64,000 bases of DNA, from positions 2,436,429 to 2,500,428 of the forward strand of contig NZ_MSCN01000001.1 in the NCBI RefSeq assembly GCF_002954685.1. Direction: 5' to 3'. Source of the DNA: Polaribacter porphyrae (GTDB lineage Bacteria > Bacteroidota > Bacteroidia > Flavobacteriales > Flavobacteriaceae). The notes under the pieces were generated by a model. The model searched no databases and was not told the DNA's origin. It saw only the letters and a program-made list of their open reading frames with translations. Shown piece by piece: positions 44,504-53,716 of this stretch. The position numbers and the translations under genes are program-made. Numbering within the stretch: the first letter of the stretch is position 1; every line of letters begins with the position of its first letter.

Positions 44504-44716
44504 ATGGAAAATCCTACAACACAATCTTTAATTACATCTACAGAAAAAGAGATTTTAAAATCGATTCAATCTGGTTTAACCTCTAATCAAATAGCCGCTT
44601 TAAGAGGTTGTTCTGCAAAAACTGTAGAAAAACACAGAAGCAACATCATTAAAAAATTGCATTTAAAACCTACCAACAACGCATTGTTGTTATGGTGTAT
44701 AGAAACTAAAATATAA
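44504..44716 (+). CDS. Orphan LuxR-type HTH protein
   Basis: 70 aa made of little more than one LuxR-type helix-turn-helix (LITSTEKEILKSIQSGLTSNQIAALRGCSAKTVEKHRSNIIKKL), without receiver domain. The recognition helix TVEKHRSN is identical to that of the response regulator 300 bp upstream, and the C-termini are alike (WCAQNK, WCIETK), so it is a paralogous fragment retained as a gene. It may compete for or share the same DNA sites. The T9SS beta-helix gene starts 5 nt downstream. Confidence 0.85.
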   Translation: MENPTTQSLITSTEKEILKSIQSGLTSNQIAALRGCSAKTVEKHRSNIIKKLHLKPTNNALLLWCIETKI

Positions 44717-44721
44717 TAGAG

Positions 44722-47700
44722 ATGAAAAAAACGCTACTCTTATTTGTTATAACCTTAATACATACCATAAATGCCAATGTATTAGTACACAACCCTACTA
44801 ATATTAAAAATAGTACCAACGCTTCTACTAATTATTTTGCCTGTGGAGATTTTACGGCTGACATTGTATATGTAAATGCAGCAGCAACAGGTACTAATAC
44901 AGGTACTTCTTGGGCAAATGCATTTACAGATTTACAAGCAGCTTTAACAACAGTAAAAGATTGTGCTACATTAACCACAATTTATGTTGCAGAAGGCACC
45001 TATTACCCAACTTCTGGTACAGACAGAACTATTTATTTTGATATTACATTTAATGTAAATATTTATGGAGGTTTCTCCCCAACAAATGGTGCTATAGATT
45101 TAGCATCTAGAAACGCAACAACTTACAAAACCAGTTTGAGTGGTAATATTGGGAATACTTCAATAGCAACAGACAACTCATTATCTATTTTACAAATGAG
45201 CCCAAGTGTAAGTGTTAGTATCGATGTAATTTTAGATGGTTTAACCATTACCGAAGGTTATGATGATAATTTTGGGTCGTATCCTGGAATTTATATTGGA
45301 AGACGTGTAACATCATTAATAAACAATTGCGAAATAACGAACCATTTTTCAAAACTAGGAGGTTTTGTAGGAGCTGCTTTATGTATACATGAAGCACCTA
45401 TTGGTGAAGTGATTACTATAAAAAACTCTACATTTAAAAACAATACCAATGGAGGAAATGGGGGTGCAATAAGTATTAGAACTGAAAAAACTGTAAAAAT
45501 AATCAATACTGTTTTTGATGGAAATACTGCAAGCAGAGGAGCAGGTATATATTTAAGCGGCTCAACAATGGCAGGTATAGCATTGGATATTACAAATAGT
45601 GTTTTTGTAAATAACAACAATACTTCTTCTAGTTCAGAAGGTACAATTGACCAAAGTCATTCAGCTTTAAATTTAAACATAAAAAATTCTATTTTTTGGA
45701 ACAATACTCATAATGGTAGCACAACAGCTTTACAAGCCTCTATAACAAGACCTAATAATGTTGGAACTAAACACACCATAATAAGCAATAGTATTGTTGC
45801 GAATTATGGTGGAAGTGGTTCTAGTCACTGGACAACTAATAATTTTCTAGTAGATGGAGGTAATAATTTAGATACAAACCCTTTATTTACAGATTTAGCC
45901 AATGGTGATTTTACCTTACAAAGTACATCTCCTGCTATAGATACAGGAGACAATACTGCTGTTACAGAAACCACAGATTTGGCTGGCAATACAAGAATTA
46001 CAGATGGTGATGGAGATTTAACAAGTACAGTAGATATGGGTGCTTATGAAACCCCAAGAAACCCTTGTTTAGATTTCCCAAATAAAGTATATGTAAATGC
46101 GTTAGCTACAGGTTTAAATAATGGTACTTCTTGGGCAAATGCATACACCAATTTACAAGATGCATTAAACAATCCGTTAACTTGTTTTAATAACGAAATT
46201 TGGGTAGCCAAAGGCACTTATAAACCACATAATTCAGACCAGAGTGTTTATTTTTCACCACCAAAAAACGTATCCATTTATGGTGGTTTTAATGGTACAG
46301 AAACGTTGGTTTCAGAACGCAACTGGTATGAAAATCCAACTATTTTAAGTGGCGATTTAAACAACTCAAACTCTGCTAATGCAGGTGATAGTCATACCAT
46401 TTTTTATATAGAAAAAGACAATGTAGTTCTAGATGGTTTTATTTTTGAAAACAGTTATGCAGATGGTGGTTTACTAGCAGAAAGCGATTATGGAGCAGGT
46501 ATGTATAGTACTGCAACAGCTATAACTGTTAAGAACTGTATTTTTAGAAATAATATTGCTCAAGGTTTGGGAAGCTTTAAAGGTAATGGAGGTGCATTTT
46601 TCAAAACTGGTACAGGTAGCTTAAGTATTTTCAACAGTGTATTTCACAATAATTCTGCAACATTAAGAGGTGGTGCAGGTTATTCTAATTTAGGAACGTT
46701 AACTGTTATTAATTGTACGTTTGCTAAAAATTCAGGAAATAATATTGGAGCAATTGGTGCTTTTGGTGCTACTGTTACTGTTGCCAATTCTATTTTTTAT
46801 AATAATGTAGGTACAACTCAAGACCTTATAAAATTTGGTTCTGGTGGTTCTATAACAGTAAGTAATAATTCGTTTAGTATAGGCATTACTTCTGGTATCA
46901 CAAATGCTGGTGGTAATTTTACATTTATGAATCCATCTTTTGTAGATGAAATTACTAATGATTATCGACTAAAAATAAGCTCTTCTGTTTTAAATGCTGG
47001 TGATGATTCTAAAAATATGGAAACAAAAGATTTATTAGGTAATCCAAGAAAAACAGGAACTATAGATATGGGTGCTTATGAATATGATGCAACAATTACA
47101 GAATGGTTAGGAAATACTGACAGCAATTGGAATGATATCAATAATTGGTCAGATGGAATTCCTACAGCAACAAAAAGCATTTTGTTTAGAGGTGGAATAC
47201 CAAATGAACCCAATGTTACTGTTGCAAACGCAGTTGCCAAAGATGTATTTTTAGATACTGGAGTAATTCTAACTGTTGATGCTAACAAATCGTTAACCAT
47301 CAACAGAGATTTTACAAATAATGGCACTTTTACCATTCTTTCTAATGCAACAAGTAGTGGCTCATTTATTTTGGGTGGCAGTTATTCAGGAACATCTAAC
47401 ATTAGTTATCAACGATATTTAACTACAAATTGGCATTTAGTTTCATCACCTGTAAATGGGCAAAATATCAATACTTTTAAAGATGATGTAGCTAGAAGTG
47501 GAAACAAATACGCAATTGCGCCTTACAACAATGCTTTGGCTACCAACAAATATGAATATTATACAGATAATACTGGTACAAATAATATTGATGTAGCTGG
47601 TTCTTTTACCAAAGGAAAAGGATATTCTATAAAAAAATCAACTGCTGGTACACTTACTTTTTCTGGCACTTTGCACACAGATAATGTTCCTTTTTCAATA

Positions 47701-48714
47701 ACAGATAATAGTGCAGGAGTTGGTAGCAAATGGAATTTAATTGGAAATCCCTATACCTCTTTTTTAAGCCTAAATACGGATGCTGACGCAACTAATAATT
47801 TCTTAACGCTTAACGCAGCAAAATTAAACCCTACAAGAATAGCTGTATATCTATGGAATGCTTTAGAAGGCAAATATGATGTTTTGAACCACGCAACAGG
47901 AAGTGCAAAATACATAGCTCCAGGACAAGCATTCTTTGTAGAAGCTGCAAATAGTGGAGCAACACTTACTATTGACAAAATATTGCAAAAACACCAAACA
48001 GGAAATTTATTTTCTAAAAACACAAATACTTCACCAACCATAAAACTGTCTATTTCTAATGATGAAAAAACAATAGCCACAGAAATAAAATATATTGAAA
48101 ATACAACTGCTGGTTTAGACCTTGGTTATGATGCAGGTACTTTTTCTGAAAATACAAATAGTTTAGCTATTTATACACATTTGGTTGCAGAAAGTAATGG
48201 AACAGATTTTGCATTGCAATGTTTGCCAAATTCAGATTTAGAAAGTATGATAATTCCTGTTGGAATTACAGTGGATGCCAATACAGAAATTACAATTTCA
48301 GCAGCATCTTTAAACTTACCAAAAACCATTTCTGTGTATTTAGAGGACAAACAAACCCATACTTTTATCAATTTAAATGATACAAGTTATACAGTTACCA
48401 TTACTGAAAACACAAACGGAATTGGACGTTTCTTTTTACATACAGCCTCTTCTGCTCTTTCTACACACAATAATTACGCATCAGAAAACATTAGTATCTA
48501 TACAACAGATAAAAACAATTTAAGAGTTGTTGGTATTCAAAATGGAAACGCAAAACTCACCTTGTTTAATCTTCTTGGAAAAGAAATTCTAAAAACAAAT
48601 TTTACAGCTAAAGGAGTAAATGACATACAATTACCCAATCTAAAAACAGGTGTTTATATCGTAGTTTTAAATACTGAAAAAGGGAAGAAAACCAAAAAAA
48701 TAATCATTGAGTAA
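44722..48714 (+). CDS. T9SS type A beta-helix surface protein with choice-of-anchor Q repeats
   Basis: 1330 aa, signal peptide at the N-terminus (LLLFVITLIHTINA). Two right-handed beta-helix halves, residues about 48-450 and 455-800, start alike (VYVNAAATGTNTGTSWANAF and VYVNALATGLNNGTSWANAY) and end alike (LAGNTRITDGDGD, VDMGAYE; LLGNPRKT, IDMGAYE). A further beta-rich part (WLGNTDSNWNDINNWSDG) follows, and the protein ends with a type A sorting domain (LTLFNLLGKEIL, LKTGVYIVVLNTEKGKKTKKIIIE). It should be exported by T9SS and anchored outside. The ligand is unknown; the pectate-lyase-like fold suggests polysaccharide. Confidence 0.88.
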   Translation: MKKTLLLFVITLIHTINANVLVHNPTNIKNSTNASTNYFACGDFTADIVYVNAAATGTNTGTSWANAFTDLQAALTTVKDCATLTTIYVAEGTYYPTSGTDRTIYFDITFNVNIYGGFSPTNGAIDLASRNATTYKTSLSGNIGNTSIATDNSLSILQMSPSVSVSIDVILDGLTITEGYDDNFGSYPGIYIGRRVTSLINNCEITNHFSKLGGFVGAALCIHEAPIGEVITIKNSTFKNNTNGGNGGAISIRTEKTVKIINTVFDGNTASRGAGIYLSGSTMAGIALDITNSVFVNNNNTSSSSEGTIDQSHSALNLNIKNSIFWNNTHNGSTTALQASITRPNNVGTKHTIISNSIVANYGGSGSSHWTTNNFLVDGGNNLDTNPLFTDLANGDFTLQSTSPAIDTGDNTAVTETTDLAGNTRITDGDGDLTSTVDMGAYETPRNPCLDFPNKVYVNALATGLNNGTSWANAYTNLQDALNNPLTCFNNEIWVAKGTYKPHNSDQSVYFSPPKNVSIYGGFNGTETLVSERNWYENPTILSGDLNNSNSANAGDSHTIFYIEKDNVVLDGFIFENSYADGGLLAESDYGAGMYSTATAITVKNCIFRNNIAQGLGSFKGNGGAFFKTGTGSLSIFNSVFHNNSATLRGGAGYSNLGTLTVINCTFAKNSGNNIGAIGAFGATVTVANSIFYNNVGTTQDLIKFGSGGSITVSNNSFSIGITSGITNAGGNFTFMNPSFVDEITNDYRLKISSSVLNAGDDSKNMETKDLLGNPRKTGTIDMGAYEYDATITEWLGNTDSNWNDINNWSDGIPTATKSILFRGGIPNEPNVTVANAVAKDVFLDTGVILTVDANKSLTINRDFTNNGTFTILSNATSSGSFILGGSYSGTSNISYQRYLTTNWHLVSSPVNGQNINTFKDDVARSGNKYAIAPYNNALATNKYEYYTDNTGTNNIDVAGSFTKGKGYSIKKSTAGTLTFSGTLHTDNVPFSITDNSAGVGSKWNLIGNPYTSFLSLNTDADATNNFLTLNAAKLNPTRIAVYLWNALEGKYDVLNHATGSAKYIAPGQAFFVEAANSGATLTIDKILQKHQTGNLFSKNTNTSPTIKLSISNDEKTIATEIKYIENTTAGLDLGYDAGTFSENTNSLAIYTHLVAESNGTDFALQCLPNSDLESMIIPVGITVDANTEITISAASLNLPKTISVYLEDKQTHTFINLNDTSYTVTITENTNGIGRFFLHTASSALSTHNNYASENISIYTTDKNNLRVVGIQNGNAKLTLFNLLGKEILKTNFTAKGVNDIQLPNLKTGVYIVVLNTEKGKKTKKIIIE

Positions 48715-48724
48715 TTTAACTAAA

Positions 48725-48904
48725 ATGCCTAAACCAATGCACAAACAGAATAAAATAGAACAGGAAATCTCTCGAAAAGAAGCAATAAAAAAAATAGGTA
48801 ACTATGGTAAATATGCTGTATTAAAAGGTTTAGGAACTTATCTAATATTAAATCCACAGAAAGCACAATCTCAAAGTCCTGAAGCTCCTGGAAGTGGATT
48901 ATAA
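48725..48904 (+). CDS. Small protein downstream of the T9SS gene
   Basis: 59 aa from the ATG at 48725; an in-frame TTG at 48707 would overlap the T9SS gene by 8 nt. The sequence has a basic N-terminus (SRKEAIKKIGNYGKYAVLKG), a short hydrophobic helix (LGTYLILN), then QKAQSQSPEAPGSGL. The shape suggests a short exported or membrane-inserted peptide ending in a Pro/Gly tail. As far as I recall, similar small genes follow other large flavobacterial surface-protein genes, but I cannot name a family. Confidence 0.65.
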   Translation: MPKPMHKQNKIEQEISRKEAIKKIGNYGKYAVLKGLGTYLILNPQKAQSQSPEAPGSGL

Positions 48905-49089
48905 AGTTTAAAAAAATAAAGGAATTACAAAATTATAATATAAAGTCAATAAACTAAATACTATTAATATATTTACTTTTTCTGAAACAGGAGTTATTGA
49001 TGAAAAATGAATCATGCACCAAGTAATAATACTATTTTTTAGTGGTTTGCATATATGTCATTCAGTTTTAAAGAAAACTCTCCATATTG

Positions 49090-49119
49090 TTGTGATAACA
49101 AATGTAAATATTATATTTA
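49090..49119 (+). promoter_or_regulatory. Candidate promoter of manA
   Basis: TTG at 49090-49092, a 19-nt spacer and TATATTTA (49112-49119; last base differs from TAnnTTTG), 27 nt before the ATG. The spacing fits the Bacteroidota -33/-7 arrangement. Confidence 0.4.
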
Positions 49120-49146
49120 TCGTTCTTTAATCTGAACCATTTTTAA

Positions 49147-50118
49147 ATGAAACTTTATCCTTTAAAATTTAAACCAATTTTTAAATATAGAATTTGGGGT
49201 GGAGAAAAGTTAAAAACGGAATTAAATAAGAATTACGATGAAAAAAACGTTGGTGAATCTTGGGAAATCTCAAATGTTTCTGGTGATGAAACTTTGGTAT
49301 TTGATGGTGTGCTAAAGGGGAATAGTCTAAAAGACTTAATAGATCAATTTAAAGGTGACTTTGTTGGAACTGCTGTATATAAAAAATTTGGCAACGAATT
49401 CCCTTTATTGATTAAGTTTATTGATGCAAAAACTCCATTATCAATTCAAGTACATCCAAATAATAAAGTGGCAAAAGAACGCCATAATTCCTTTGGAAAA
49501 AACGAAATGTGGTATGTAATGCAAGCTGATAAAGATGCTGAATTAATTGTTGGTTTTGAAGAAAAAATGACAAAAGAAGATTATAAAAACCATTTAGAAA
49601 ACAATACTATTTTGAATGTAATGCATCATGAAAATGTAAATGAAGGGGATGCATTTTATATCCCAACTGGACGAGTTCATGCTATTGGTGCTGGTGTTAT
49701 GTTAGCAGAAATTCAACAAACTTCTAACATTACATATCGAATTTATGACTATAATAGAATTGATGTAAAAACTGGTAAAAAAAGAGATTTACATAATGAC
49801 TTGGCTATAGATGTAATTGATTTTAATTTGTATAAAAATTATAAAATCAATTATAATTTAGACAAAAATATTTCTAATAAATTAGTCCATACCCCCTATT
49901 TTAGAACCAATATTTTAGACATTAATTCAACTATTAAAAAAGATTATTCCGAAATCGATTCTTTTATAATCTATATATGTGTTAGAGGTTCTATGGATTT
50001 GATTTCTGAAGGAATTAAATATTCCGTTAAACTAGGGGAAACTCTTTTATTACCTGCATCAATTAAAAAAGTTCAATTAAAATCTAAAAGTGCTAAAATT
50101 TTAGAAGTTTATTTTTAG
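49147..50118 (+). CDS. manA: Mannose-6-phosphate isomerase (type I)
   Basis: 323 aa zinc enzyme interconverting fructose-6-P and mannose-6-P. RIWGGEKL starts the family pattern. SIQVHPNNKVAKERH and GKNEMWYVM carry metal ligands, and FYIPTGRVHAIGAGVMLAEIQQTSNITYRIYDY is the active-site signature. It is the short bacterial form (about 320 aa). Single gene, convergent with the DASS transporter. Confidence 0.94.
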   Translation: MKLYPLKFKPIFKYRIWGGEKLKTELNKNYDEKNVGESWEISNVSGDETLVFDGVLKGNSLKDLIDQFKGDFVGTAVYKKFGNEFPLLIKFIDAKTPLSIQVHPNNKVAKERHNSFGKNEMWYVMQADKDAELIVGFEEKMTKEDYKNHLENNTILNVMHHENVNEGDAFYIPTGRVHAIGAGVMLAEIQQTSNITYRIYDYNRIDVKTGKKRDLHNDLAIDVIDFNLYKNYKINYNLDKNISNKLVHTPYFRTNILDINSTIKKDYSEIDSFIIYICVRGSMDLISEGIKYSVKLGETLLLPASIKKVQLKSKSAKILEVYF

Positions 50119-50174
50119 TTTTATAATCTTGAAAAACTGTAAAATTTTTATTCAGATTTTTTATTAATCTATAT

Positions 50175-51611
50175 TTAAAATAAATCCCAAATTACAGGAA
50201 GCAGAAAGTACACCACTAATGTTAAAAGTATAATTGATGCAATATTTAGCCAAACTCCTTTCTTAACCATGTCTTCGATTTTTAATAAACCCGAACCAAA
50301 AACCACAGCATTTGGAGGAGTAGCTACAGGCAACATAAATGCGCAAGATGCAGCAACTGTAGCACCAACTAAAAGAAAATATGGATGTACTCCAATTGCA
50401 GCTGCTAACGAAACTAAAACTGGAAGTAACATTGCAGTTGTTGCCAAATTAGAGGTGATTTCTGTCAAAAAGTTTACAGAAGCAATTAATATTAACAATA
50501 AAACAAGTAAAGGAACAGTTTCTAAAGCCGTCATTTGAGAGCCAATCCAAACTGCTAATCCGCTTTTTTCAAAGCCAGAAGCCAAAGCCATTCCACCACC
50601 AAAAAGTAATAAAATTCCCCAAGGTAAATTGATGGTGTCTTTCCATTCTAAAATAGGTTTTCCTTTTTGTTTACTTGGTAATAAGAATAATATTATTGCA
50701 GAAATTATCGCTATAATTGTATCATCTATAGCAGGAATAAATTGTTTAATAAAAAAAGATCGAGTTATCCAAGCTAGAGCTGTTAATATAAAAACAGCTA
50801 AAATTATTTTTTCTTCAAAAGTGAATTTACCTAGTTCTTTTAATCTTTTTTCAATTTCAGCTTTTCCTCCAGGAAATGTTTTTTGTTTGAAAGTAAACGC
50901 AATTTTGGTTAAATATAACCAGCATAAAAATAGAAATACAATACTGATAGGAAATCCAAAAGAAAACCATTGTGCAAAAGTAATTTCTGTACCATAAGTT
51001 TCTTGTACAACACCTGCCAAAACTAAATTTGGAGGTGTACCAATTAAAGTAGCCATTCCTCCTATTGAAGCACTATATGCAATTGCTAACATTAATGCTT
51101 TTCCAAATATTTTATTTTCATCTTCAATAGTATCAGGATTATCTTTAAGTTGTGCAACAATTGCCATTCCTACAGGTAAAATCATTACTGCAGTAGCTGT
51201 GTTAGAAATCCACATAGATAAAAAAGCTGTAGCAATCATAAAACCTAATATAATTTGCGTAACATTTGTACCAACAACTTTTATGATAGTTAGTGCAATA
51301 CGTTTATGTAAACTCCATTTTTCTATGGCTATAGATAGTATAAAACCACCTACAAAAAGAAAAATATATTTGTGTCCAAATGAAGCTGTAGTTTCACTCA
51401 AAGTTAAACCACCTGTTAAAGGAAATAATACAATTGGCAACAATGCTGTAACTGCAATAGAGGTTGCTTCTGTAATCCACCAAACTGCTACCCAAATAGC
51501 AGATGCTAAAACAGCTTTTGCTTGTGCAGATAATCCTTCAGGGTTAAAAAAGGATAAAATAATCACAAACAATAATGGTCCTAAAACTAAACCTATTCTT
51601 TTTTTAATCAT
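50175..51611 (-). CDS. DASS/SLC13 family sodium-coupled anion transporter
   Basis: 478 aa, 11-12 membrane helices. The first SNT motif is present (WISNTATAVMILPVGMAI); the equivalent second one reads TSNLATTAMLLPV, so its Thr is replaced by Leu. GLIGTPPNLVLAG-like and ATPPNAVVFGSG segments confirm the family. It probably takes up dicarboxylates, sulfate or a similar anion with Na+. Last gene of a leftward three-gene unit. Confidence 0.9.
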   Translation of the reverse strand: MIKKRIGLVLGPLLFVIILSFFNPEGLSAQAKAVLASAIWVAVWWITEATSIAVTALLPIVLFPLTGGLTLSETTASFGHKYIFLFVGGFILSIAIEKWSLHKRIALTIIKVVGTNVTQIILGFMIATAFLSMWISNTATAVMILPVGMAIVAQLKDNPDTIEDENKIFGKALMLAIAYSASIGGMATLIGTPPNLVLAGVVQETYGTEITFAQWFSFGFPISIVFLFLCWLYLTKIAFTFKQKTFPGGKAEIEKRLKELGKFTFEEKIILAVFILTALAWITRSFFIKQFIPAIDDTIIAIISAIILFLLPSKQKGKPILEWKDTINLPWGILLLFGGGMALASGFEKSGLAVWIGSQMTALETVPLLVLLLILIASVNFLTEITSNLATTAMLLPVLVSLAAAIGVHPYFLLVGATVAASCAFMLPVATPPNAVVFGSGLLKIEDMVKKGVWLNIASIILLTLVVYFLLPVIWDLF

Positions 51612-51627
51612 CTGTTTATCGTTTATT

Positions 51628-52563
51628 TTATTTGAATATTAAATCTGATGCCATTGTTAAAGCAGTTTTATAATCGTGATTTAAGCCAAGATTAGTACGT
51701 ACTTTCCAGTTAAAACTGATATTATTTAAATCGGCTAATTCTTTGGCTTTATCATAAAAATGATATGCTCTTTCAAATCTATTAATGCCTTGCACATCTG
51801 CAAATTGATTTCTACGTAAACCTGAAGCATTTGGGTCATTATCATACTCTCCAACTTGTATAAAAATCTTTTTCGAAAATAAATCATTAATATTTATATT
51901 TTCTAAAGGGCTTTTTTGATATCCGTAAGGAAAATCAATTGTAAAATTAGGAACTGTGTACCAGCCAGCAGAAGACAAAACTATTTTATCATAAGAAGCG
52001 CTTGGAATAAACATAAATAAACGATGTGCAAATTGAGCACCTGCAGAATGACCAATAATCTGATATTTTTCTGAAGTATTTTCAATTTCCTGTTTCACAA
52101 AGTCAAAAATAGATTCTACTATAGAAAAAGTCCATTCATTTTTAGGGTTTAAAGTATTTGCTGTTGGATTGTCTCCGTCAATAAATACATTTCCTAAATT
52201 ATAACCATCTCCTCCAGGAAAATTTTCAATAGAAAATTCAGGAACAATTGCTATAAATTGATGCTCATTAGCTTTTTTTATAATAGCATCTCTGTAATCT
52301 TTTGCGTTTCTTCCACCTCCATGAAAAACAAATAAAACTTTGGTATTAGAATTAACATTTGTTGGAATATGATAGAAAGTTTTGATGATTTTATCTTTTA
52401 GTAATACTTGATTTGTATATTCAAAAAAGCCACTTCCAGTTGTGTTTTTGTTTAAAACTGATGCATCAATATTAATTTCTGATAAACTGTCAGAACAAGA
52501 AATAAAAGATACACATATGATATAAAAAAGAATTTTAAAAAATTTCGAAGAAACTCTATACAT
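51628..52563 (-). CDS. Alpha/beta-hydrolase (esterase-like) lipoprotein
   Basis: 311 aa from the ATG at 52563 (nine more residues possible from 52590, overlapping the upstream gene). Lipoprotein signal with lipobox FISC. VLFVFHGGGRNAKDY is the oxyanion loop, IIGHSAGAQFAHRLF holds the nucleophile Ser, VGEYDNDP the acid and GLNHDYKTA the His. It resembles PHB-depolymerase/feruloyl-esterase type hydrolases, but the substrate is unknown. It lies 4 nt from the serine hydrolase and 16 nt from the transporter. Confidence 0.82.
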   Translation of the reverse strand: MYRVSSKFFKILFYIICVSFISCSDSLSEINIDASVLNKNTTGSGFFEYTNQVLLKDKIIKTFYHIPTNVNSNTKVLFVFHGGGRNAKDYRDAIIKKANEHQFIAIVPEFSIENFPGGDGYNLGNVFIDGDNPTANTLNPKNEWTFSIVESIFDFVKQEIENTSEKYQIIGHSAGAQFAHRLFMFIPSASYDKIVLSSAGWYTVPNFTIDFPYGYQKSPLENININDLFSKKIFIQVGEYDNDPNASGLRRNQFADVQGINRFERAYHFYDKAKELADLNNISFNWKVRTNLGLNHDYKTALTMASDLIFK

Positions 52564-52567
52564 TATT

Positions 52568-53623
52568 TTAAATTTTGGCATCAAAAACAAGTTGAATAGT
52601 TTTATCTAAATCTTCTTTATTGTATGCATATTTTCTTTCTGTATTAACTCTGTGAACTATTACCATTTTAGAATGGGGATATATACCAAGTAATTGAATA
52701 CTTTTACCTGTATGGAAATATGAATTCATTTTTTTTAAATCTTCTGTTAAATTTAATCTCCACAACATTCCATAGCCAATTCTCTTTTTTTTATTATAAA
52801 CAGAATATGGTTTTGTACTAACATCTATCCATTCTTTTGGCACAATTTGTTTATTATTCCAAACACCATTATTTAAATATAACTGCCCAAATAAAGCCAA
52901 ATCTCTGCTAGACATTCTAAAATGATATGCTGGATATGCCGATTTACTTTTTTGATATTTATAATATCCATCTACATTAGAAATATCTGTTTTTTCTTTA
53001 GAATCACCATCAATATTTATAGAAATTTCTTTGTAATCTTTCATTTTTAAAGGTATTGCTATATTCTCTAGAAATAAATTATAAAGACCTTTTTCTGTTT
53101 GATTTTCTAAAATTGCTCCCAAAGTATTAAAATCCCAATTATTATAAAAATAATAAGTCCCAGGTTGTTTAGAGTTGCGTTTTGGAAGATATTTTTTCAT
53201 ATTTTTTGTCATTGCTGATGCCAAATGATAAACTCCAGATTTTGACTTTAGTAAATCAGCTACTCTTGCTTTAGACTCTATATCTGTAAGTTTAGGAGCT
53301 ATATCTTGAATACCTAATTCTTTCATTGTCATAGAAGTGTCAATTTTTTTTTGCTGAACTGCAATTCCAATTAATGAATGAATTAAGGGTTTTCTTATTG
53401 AATGAATAATATGTTTTTCTGATGTATTTCCCCAGCTAAAAATAGTTTCACCTTCTACTACAACTATCATAGAAGTCGCACCAGTTGATTCTAAAAATGC
53501 TTTTAAAACTTCTAATTTTTTTGGAGAATATCCTTTTTTATTTGCTGTATTACAGCTGAATAAGATAAACACCGTACAAAATACTATGGTATATTTCACT
53601 AATTTATTCTTATTGATTGTCAT
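52568..53623 (-). CDS. Serine hydrolase (class C beta-lactamase fold), lipoprotein
   Basis: 351 aa starting at the ATG at 53623 (another ATG at 53635 adds four residues). Lipobox LFSC. The three hallmarks of the fold are present: SxxK as SIRK (HSIRKPLIHSL), YxN as YNN (YYFYNNWDFN), and HTG in FHTGKS. It is more likely an esterase or peptidase than an antibiotic lactamase. First gene of the leftward unit with an esterase and a DASS transporter, and divergent from the MocR-like regulator. Confidence 0.87.
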   Translation of the reverse strand: MTINKNKLVKYTIVFCTVFILFSCNTANKKGYSPKKLEVLKAFLESTGATSMIVVVEGETIFSWGNTSEKHIIHSIRKPLIHSLIGIAVQQKKIDTSMTMKELGIQDIAPKLTDIESKARVADLLKSKSGVYHLASAMTKNMKKYLPKRNSKQPGTYYFYNNWDFNTLGAILENQTEKGLYNLFLENIAIPLKMKDYKEISINIDGDSKEKTDISNVDGYYKYQKSKSAYPAYHFRMSSRDLALFGQLYLNNGVWNNKQIVPKEWIDVSTKPYSVYNKKKRIGYGMLWRLNLTEDLKKMNSYFHTGKSIQLLGIYPHSKMVIVHRVNTERKYAYNKEDLDKTIQLVFDAKI

Positions 53624-53716
53624 TCTAAAAATCATTTTTAATAATGATGAATAATTAGTTTAGTATCAAATTAACTTGAATTTTTAATATATTCGTAACA
53701 CCAGTTTTTATAAATT

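Noticed and set aside
47751..48371. Open frames on the minus strand inside the large beta-helix gene
   Set aside because: They run antisense to a well supported coding sequence and show no family or start context.
48904..49146. Small RNA or gene in the 240 bp gap before manA
   Set aside because: Only very short open frames and no stable hairpin with a U-tract were seen; a promoter candidate for manA explains the last part.
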